Below the pieces are notes generated by a model. It worked only from the letters and a program-made list of their open reading frames with translations. It did no database searches and was not told the origin of the DNA. Shown in pieces: positions 59,466 to 64,000 of a stretch of DNA of 64,000 nucleotides. Positions within the stretch are counted from its first letter, which is position 1. Every line of letters begins with the position of its first letter. Source of the DNA: Phocoena phocoena (Eukaryota; Chordata; Mammalia; Artiodactyla; Phocoenidae). The stretch covers positions 50,066,500-50,130,499 of the forward strand of contig NC_089236.1 in assembly GCF_963924675.1 (NCBI RefSeq), in the 5' to 3' direction. A program made the translations under genes and the position numbers.

Positions 59466-59744
59466 TATCTTATAGCTAACTTGCTGAAGAGATGGATTTC
59501 TACAAATGAATGGGAGATGGAGAAGTGGACTGAATTTAGTTTACAAGAATACGTACTATTCTGTTGAGGAAAGTGGCTGTGAAGAGCTACGAGGAAATCG
59601 GGAGACTCGTAGAACCAGACTTGGTATAAAGGAGGAATTTGCTTTTAGTTTTGAATGACAGAAGATATGGCAACATTCTTAAGGACTACAGGGGTAGAGG
59701 AGGCTGAGAAAAAGAGTGAGGGAGAAAATAAGTATATTCCTAGA
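59466..59744. other. Gene-free purine-rich stretch
   Basis: The texture resembles the unnamed ancient repeat at 62190-62860, but I cannot align it. Confidence 0.35.
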
Positions 59745-59960
59745 AACTGCATTTAGCTGCATGTATCAGACATGAGACAACAGGGTTTCAACCAGATGGA
59801 GGCTTATTTTTCACTCATGTAACACAAAGTATAGAGACAGGCAGCCTCCACATTGTCATCTACGCTCCAGGCCTTTTATCTTTTCATTGTATCACTCTTA
59901 GCATATTCTCAAGGTCACAACATGATTGCAGAATAACCAGTAAGGGGTAAGAACAAATGG
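59745..59960. repeat. Old interspersed repeat, family not named
   Basis: AGATGGAGGCTTATTTTTCA, GAGACAGGCAGCCTCCACAT and TCTCAAGGTCACAACATGAT follow the same frequent mammalian repeat suspected at 39795-40060. Confidence 0.4.
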
Positions 59961-60559
59961 GGAAAAGAAGAACATTCCTGAAAAGCCAAGGAGCCTGAAT
60001 TAAAGAGTTTCCCCAAAAACCCTCCCCAGTTACTTCCTCTTACATCTCACTGCCTCTCCTCCCACAGGGACCGGGCAATGTCAGTCTGTAGTTGGGCACG
60101 TTGCTGCCTAATAGGGCAGAGGGCTTTTCCTAAGGAAGTCAGGGTAGGAAACTATCAAGGGTAGGAAAAATAGGTACTTTCCTCCACTACAATTTCAGGG
60201 ATTAGATAACATCCCAATCTAGCCCCAAAACACTGGCCTCTTAGTTTGCCTTAGAGACTTGAAGACCTCACCATTAGAATTTTTACTGAGAGTTAAGTTT
60301 TGTCCTTAGAAAATTGGGAGTAAGATGAATATTACTAAGTTGGAGGCGAGAGTTAACATTTATGTAAACATTAAACCCAAACGCTGTAACACAAAGACAA
60401 CATGATTTGTAGCTTCCTGCAAGTAGAGTTAGACTGGGGTGCAGTACTTTTGAGTTCCTCTTGTGAAATCTCTGACCTGGAGCAAGCTACTCTCATTTCC
60501 TGGGTTTCAATTTCCTTGCCCCCAAAATGGAACACTTCGTCTCGATTAACTCTAAGGAT
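59961..60559. other. Gene-free stretch downstream of a candidate terminal exon
   Basis: Nothing is recognised. On the minus strand this lies beyond the candidate polyadenylation signals. Confidence 0.4.
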
Positions 60560-60871
60560 CCCTCTATCTCTAAGTTTTATTAATCACTTTATTGGATTGG
60601 CTAATTTCCTTCCAGAAGTAATGGAAATTGGTGACCCAGTGGATCCCATGGCAAATTGAAGCTTCATACAGACTGGGAGGATGAGGTGGGCACTCACATG
60701 CAGGGGCTGCCAAGAGAGCAGCAAGCATGGAAAGAAGCACCAGAATGAGGGCCTGGTCAACTAGAAAACAGCAGGGACCCCGCTGAGTTAAATGACTGCA
60801 GAAAACCCAGAGTAGTACTATAAAGACATGGGGACCGCCAGAGAAAGAACTGGATTCAGAGTGACTTGGTA

Positions 60872-60910
<39 letters not shown>

Positions 60911-61461
60911 TACATGCATATAAGTATCAGATAACAGTAGAATCAGAATGACATCCATGTTTGTCAAGCAGCCACCAAGTGTTTGCTTAAAGATAAAAAC
61001 ACTTTCAGGTGTTAATTGGCTCCATAAGAACAGCATCGCAATCTCCCAAGATTTTGCTTTGGTTCCAGCAAAGCTGAATTTATGAGGCATCCAGGTATTT
61101 AAATGAAATCATGGCTCTAATTGATTAAATGCAGAAGAGTAAAATGATGCTATGTAAATACACTCGCAGTATAATGATATGTGAATTCACATGAATAGGG
61201 AAGCCTCCATGTCACGTCCCCAAGCTCTGAAGCAGGCTCTGCAGACAGTGAAGCTCTCTGCACAGACACCCACCAACCACCAACCCCACCAGGTCAAGCA
61301 CAAACTGGCTAGATGTTTCCATTGTTATTCAAAACTGGTTATCAGGAACAGTTGAACCTCTAAATGAAGCTCACAGCAAGTACAAACTATAAAAAGCATT
61401 CATTTGTCACTAACAGAATATGAACAGGTTTAGTGCATCTACTTTTCCACAATTCAAGTTT
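60560..61461 (-). other. Candidate 3' UTR of the minus-strand gene
   Basis: From the TGA at 61464-61462 the minus strand has about 870 nt before two AATAAA hexamers, at 60593-60588 and 60581-60576. I recognise no transposon in this interval, only the (AC)n at 60874-60906. The part 61000-61250 holds motif-rich, conserved-looking sequence (CTAATTGATTAAATGC, CTATGTAAATAC). The assignment depends on the candidate exon being real. Confidence 0.35.
60874..60906. repeat. (AC)16 microsatellite
   Basis: An uninterrupted AC run followed by TACATACATGC. If the terminal exon is real, this lies in the 3' UTR as (TG)n. Confidence 0.97.
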
Positions 61462-61632
61462 TCAAATGACACTGAGGCGATTATCAAGGGATTTTGCAGG
61501 AAGATAACTTTCCCTGTAAACCTTTTCATCCAGGCGTGATACACAAATGTGCAATACATCTTTTCTATAATTAAGTAAACGGTTCCCCTGCTTCATAGAT
61601 CCTCGGCAACAAACGACACCTACATGATCTTT
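61462..61632 (-). CDS. Candidate terminal coding exon, protein not recognised
   Basis: On the minus strand CATATTTTCCCCCTCCAG precedes 61632 and is a strong acceptor with a pyrimidine tract. The exon then opens in phase 0 (AAA GAT CAT) for 56 codons and stops at TGA. The peptide has a Cys pair (VGVVCCRGSMKQGN), a charged middle (SRLDEKVYRE) and ends NRLSVI. Ser at -2 and Ile at the end would fit a class I PDZ ligand. Five CpGs survive in coding positions (GTCGTT, TGCCGA, ACCGTT, CACGCC, ATCGCC) against a CpG-poor background. No repeat matches. The next signals downstream are two AATAAA near 60590. The remaining exons would lie to the right of the window. I do not recognise the protein. Confidence 0.45.
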   Translation of the reverse strand, partial: KDHVGVVCCRGSMKQGNRLLNYRKDVLHICVSRLDEKVYRESYLPAKSLDNRLSVI

Positions 61633-61634
61633 CT

Positions 61635-61916
61635 GGAGGGGGAAAATATGAGGATTTATCTGTGACCAAGCAAACACCTAGGAAATGGATATTTTAATTG
61701 ATTGTTCTCGTAGTAGAATAATTGAGAAAATTCTTTATCACGTTTTTTTCTTTACAAACCCCTTTAATCATTGAATTCTAGCTATACTGTTTTGAATTCT
61801 AGGTATACATTTTGTTACTTTGTCATCTTGCCACAAGAAAAAAGGTCTGCCTGGGGACAGACTAAACTGTTTAATCAAAAGGGAATATGACGTGCCTGAA
61901 GGAAAAAAATATTAAA

Positions 61917-62000
<84 letters not shown>

Positions 62001-62189
62001 TGCACACATACATACTTCTTTAGTAACGCTACCAGGAGAAGATACTAGTTCTGACAATGCTTTCAAATGCGATATAGGATATCTAAAATAAGATCAAAGA
62101 CCATGCCAGATTGTTATATATAACAGTCTTTCAGTTCCGTTTGCAATCAGCTTCTGAGAACGTATCATCTGCCAGAGCTGACTGTGAAA
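61635..62189. other. Gene-free stretch with a (TA)n tract
   Basis: Contains the (TA)/(TATG) tract at 61915-62001. If the terminal exon is real, this is intron on the minus strand. Confidence 0.45.
61915..62001. repeat. Long (TA)n/(TATG)n microsatellite
   Basis: TATATG units give way to an uninterrupted TA run of about 30 bases, then TGTATATA and more TA, ending TGCACACATACATAC. Confidence 0.96.
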
Positions 62190-62860
62190 CTGGGACACAA
62201 AAATTATGTTCTGCCTTCAATGAGATCCTAATCTAATAGTGCAGATGTGTAAACTAAGAAAAATTTTAATAGACTATGAGATTGCAAAAAATAGCCCACA
62301 TATGTGTAAATGATTCATTCTGATTGGTAGATGGTAAGTGAATCAGAATTATTTGTAAAGGATCTAATGGAGTTCAACATCAGAGGAGGGGGGGAAAGAG
62401 GAAAGGAATTCCCAGCAGTGAGAACATCATACCCAAAATCATGAAGGTGTGATCATCATCATGCTTTCAAGGACCAATAACTAAGTACTGCCAGAAGGTA
62501 AAATGTTGGGTGTAGTAATAGGAGATCAGGACTGGTCAAATTAAGACTTAGGTCAGGGCTTCCCTGGTGGTGCAGTGGTTGAGAGTCCGCCTGCCGATGC
62601 AGGGGACGCGGGTTCGTGCCCCGGACCGGGAAGATCCCACATGCCGCGGAGCAGCAAGACTTACGTCAAATTAAGACAAACCTTAAACTTTAAAGTAGGT
62701 AGGAGTTTGGAGTTTACCTTGAGAGAAATGAGGCCCTTTTAATGAGTTTTCAGCAGAGGAACAGTAAGATCTCTGCTGCTGAGGAGAGGCTAAGTAGTTG
62801 CAACTATGTAAGGGCCTGATTCGAGGCCAGACGGCTAATGAGCAGTCGTAGTACAGCTTC
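62190..62860 (+). repeat. Ancient mammalian repeat, family not named, split by a SINE
   Basis: CAATGAGATCCTAATCTAAT, GTGCAGATGTGTAAACTAAG, CCAAAATCATGAAGGTGTGA and GGAGTTTGGAGTTTACCTTG follow a frequent old mammalian repeat. The SINE at 62556-62655 interrupts it. The open frame 62683-62877 on the minus strand is a by-product. Confidence 0.5.
62556..62655 (+). mobile_element. Truncated CHR-type SINE without A-tail but with target duplication
   Basis: The head GGGCTTCCCTGGTGGTGCAG runs through GGGTTCGTGCCCCGGACCGG and stops at CCACATGCCGCGGAGCAGC. The flanks AAGACTTAGGTCA (62543-62555) and AAGACTTACGTCA (62656-62668) match at 12 of 13 positions. There is no second half and no A-tail. Confidence 0.92.
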
Positions 62861-62944
62861 GGAACTAGGGTCTCCAAAATTTCTCGAAGTTTACCTCTGT
62901 GTTAATTTCATTTTGTAAAATACATTTGGTTCAAAGAGCAAAAA

Positions 62945-63345
62945 TGTTAGACTGAAAGGGTATATGGCAAACTTTCCTAGCCACTCTTGTCCATAGGCAA
63001 CCCAGGCTCCTTCCCTGCAGATAACCAATATGACTCATTTTTGCCTGTTCTTCCAGAGATATTTATGCACAAACACTTAATTCCTCAGCCCCATTTTATT
63101 TTACACAAATAGGTGCATATTCAACATACTGTTCTGAATTTTCGTTTCTTCACTTAACAACCTCTCGGAGATATTTCTATATTCATGCACAAAAAAAACC
63201 CTCAAATTTTAACTACTGCATATACTTTCCAGTGTGTATATAACCCGTAATTTAACCAGTCTCCTGCTGAAGGATAGATTGTTTCAGTGCTGCAATAAAT
63301 ATACTTGCATATGTTTTATTTCGCACATGAACAATTAAATCTAAA
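62945..63345 (-). mobile_element. Old L1 (L1ME/HAL1-like), antisense
   Basis: TGCCTGTTCTTCCAGAGATA, TCGTTTCTTCACTTAACAAC and TAATTTAACCAGTCTCCTGC, then CAGTGCTGCAATAAATATAC, are the reversed ORF2-end words of an old L1. Confidence 0.8.
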
Positions 63346-63364
63346 GGATTCCACTGCCGTCATC

Positions 63365-63690
63365 CACTGCTGTGTAATAAACTACCTGAAAACTTAGTAG
63401 CCTTAACCAACAATTATTGCTATATCTCACAATTCTGTGGGTCAGGAATTAGAAATCACTTGGCTGGGAGATTCTTCTGTTCCATGAGGCATCGAAAGAG
63501 GTCCTTTTTCTTATTCAGCCTGTTGGATAGGTTGGTTGGATGGTCCAACATGCCTCAATCACACATCTAGCACCTTGGCAGTGATACTTGGAATGCTGCA
63601 CTTAACAGGAATAACTGCCTAGAGCTTCACATGACTCCTCCAACATGGTTTGAACTCAGGGTTATTGAACTTCTTACACGGAGTCTTGGG
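63365..63690 (-). mobile_element. MaLR-type LTR, antisense
   Basis: CTGCTGTGTAATAAACTACC, CACAATTCTGTGGGTCAGGA and TGAACTTCTTACACGGAGTC match a reversed ERVL-MaLR LTR. Ends are eroded. Confidence 0.75.
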
Positions 63691-64000
63691 ACTTCCAAAA
63701 AGATAGTTAACTCACCTTCGTCCTAGCCCTGCCAGGTAGCATTGTCTTGAAGTTGAGGTTATTGTCATCCATATCAGGTTCAAGTACAGGTCATACTTCT
63801 CAGTGCAGTAACTTGAGTATGGTTCTCCTTGATCTGATAACTTGTGAAACTAAAAAAAAAAAAAAACAGTTATCTGCCATTCTTACACTACCCCCTCCCA
63901 AACACACACTTACACCCAATGACAATACAGAGATCAAATAATTGCACTGGACACTCTCATTCAAAACTGGTAGAAAAGGCAATAACAAAAAATGTAATCT
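63691..64000. other. Gene-free window end
   Basis: Contains an A14-type run near 63853 followed by unique sequence. No exon is recognised. Confidence 0.45.

Noticed and set aside
6774..62655. SINE heads as tRNA genes
   Set aside because: They derive from tRNA(Glu) but lack a foldable complete cloverleaf and are followed by SINE bodies.
1..64000. CRISPR arrays, operons, prokaryotic promoters or phage genes
   Set aside because: Repeat content and coding density are mammalian; the tandem repeats found have no spacer structure.
1..64000. Ruminant origin
   Set aside because: CHR-2 SINEs also occur in ruminants, but no BovB or ART2-type repeats are seen and the CHR subtype fits cetaceans better.

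Overview
The window looks like non-coding DNA from a whale or dolphin chromosome. The strongest clue is a set of thirteen tRNA(Glu)-derived SINEs of the CHR type, whose heads read GGCTTCCCTGGTGG or GGACTTCCCTGGTGG. One subgroup (6774, 21782, 28534, 57916, and the stubs at 27671 and 62556) matches the form common in cetaceans, especially toothed whales. The LINE-1 3' ends at 5445-5585 and 58561-58681 are the cetartiodactyl type. I saw no BovB or ART2-type ruminant repeats and no primate Alu. The species call is an inference from remembered repeat consensuses, not from a search.

Most of the 64 kb is AT-rich intergenic or intronic sequence. It holds retroelements of many ages: a 2.75-kb 5'-truncated LINE-1 with a broken ORF2 (2832-5585), several L1 3' ends (9229-10301, 20990-22160, 44340-45650, 51175-51668, 55407-56153), older L1ME/HAL1-like, L2, L3/CR1 and MIR relics, MaLR (MLT1-type) LTRs, one probable class I ERV solo LTR (45052-45613) and two hAT-type DNA transposons. 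Target-site duplications can be read for many of them, so insertion order can be worked out at several nests: 20990-22160, 23585-25085, 38535-39640, 44340-45650 and 58391-58892. The long stretches 25730-27660, 30560-32940, 35180-38315 and 51670-54650 are nearly free of recognisable repeats.

No complete gene is present. The best protein-coding candidate is on the minus strand near the right end. A strong splice acceptor opens a 56-codon frame (61632-61462) that ends in TGA, followed by a repeat-poor tract and two AATAAA signals near 60590 and 60578. This looks like the last exon and 3' UTR of a gene whose other exons lie beyond 64000. A second candidate exon (36076-36352, plus strand) has a textbook polypyrimidine-AG acceptor and an ACAG/GTAAGC donor. 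I could not name either gene. A third, weaker, CpG-rich open frame lies at 15434-15718 on the minus strand.

Structural oddities include a 105-bp unit repeated three times (34863-35179), a 50-bp repeat grown inside an old L1 (38831-39020), a head-to-head L1 consistent with twin priming (6019-6717), two SINEs ending at the same internal point without an A-tail, a p53-like double CATG site (34421-34441) and a perfect (TG)8-TATA-(CA)8 palindrome (7157-7192). I found no sign of a new multi-gene system.
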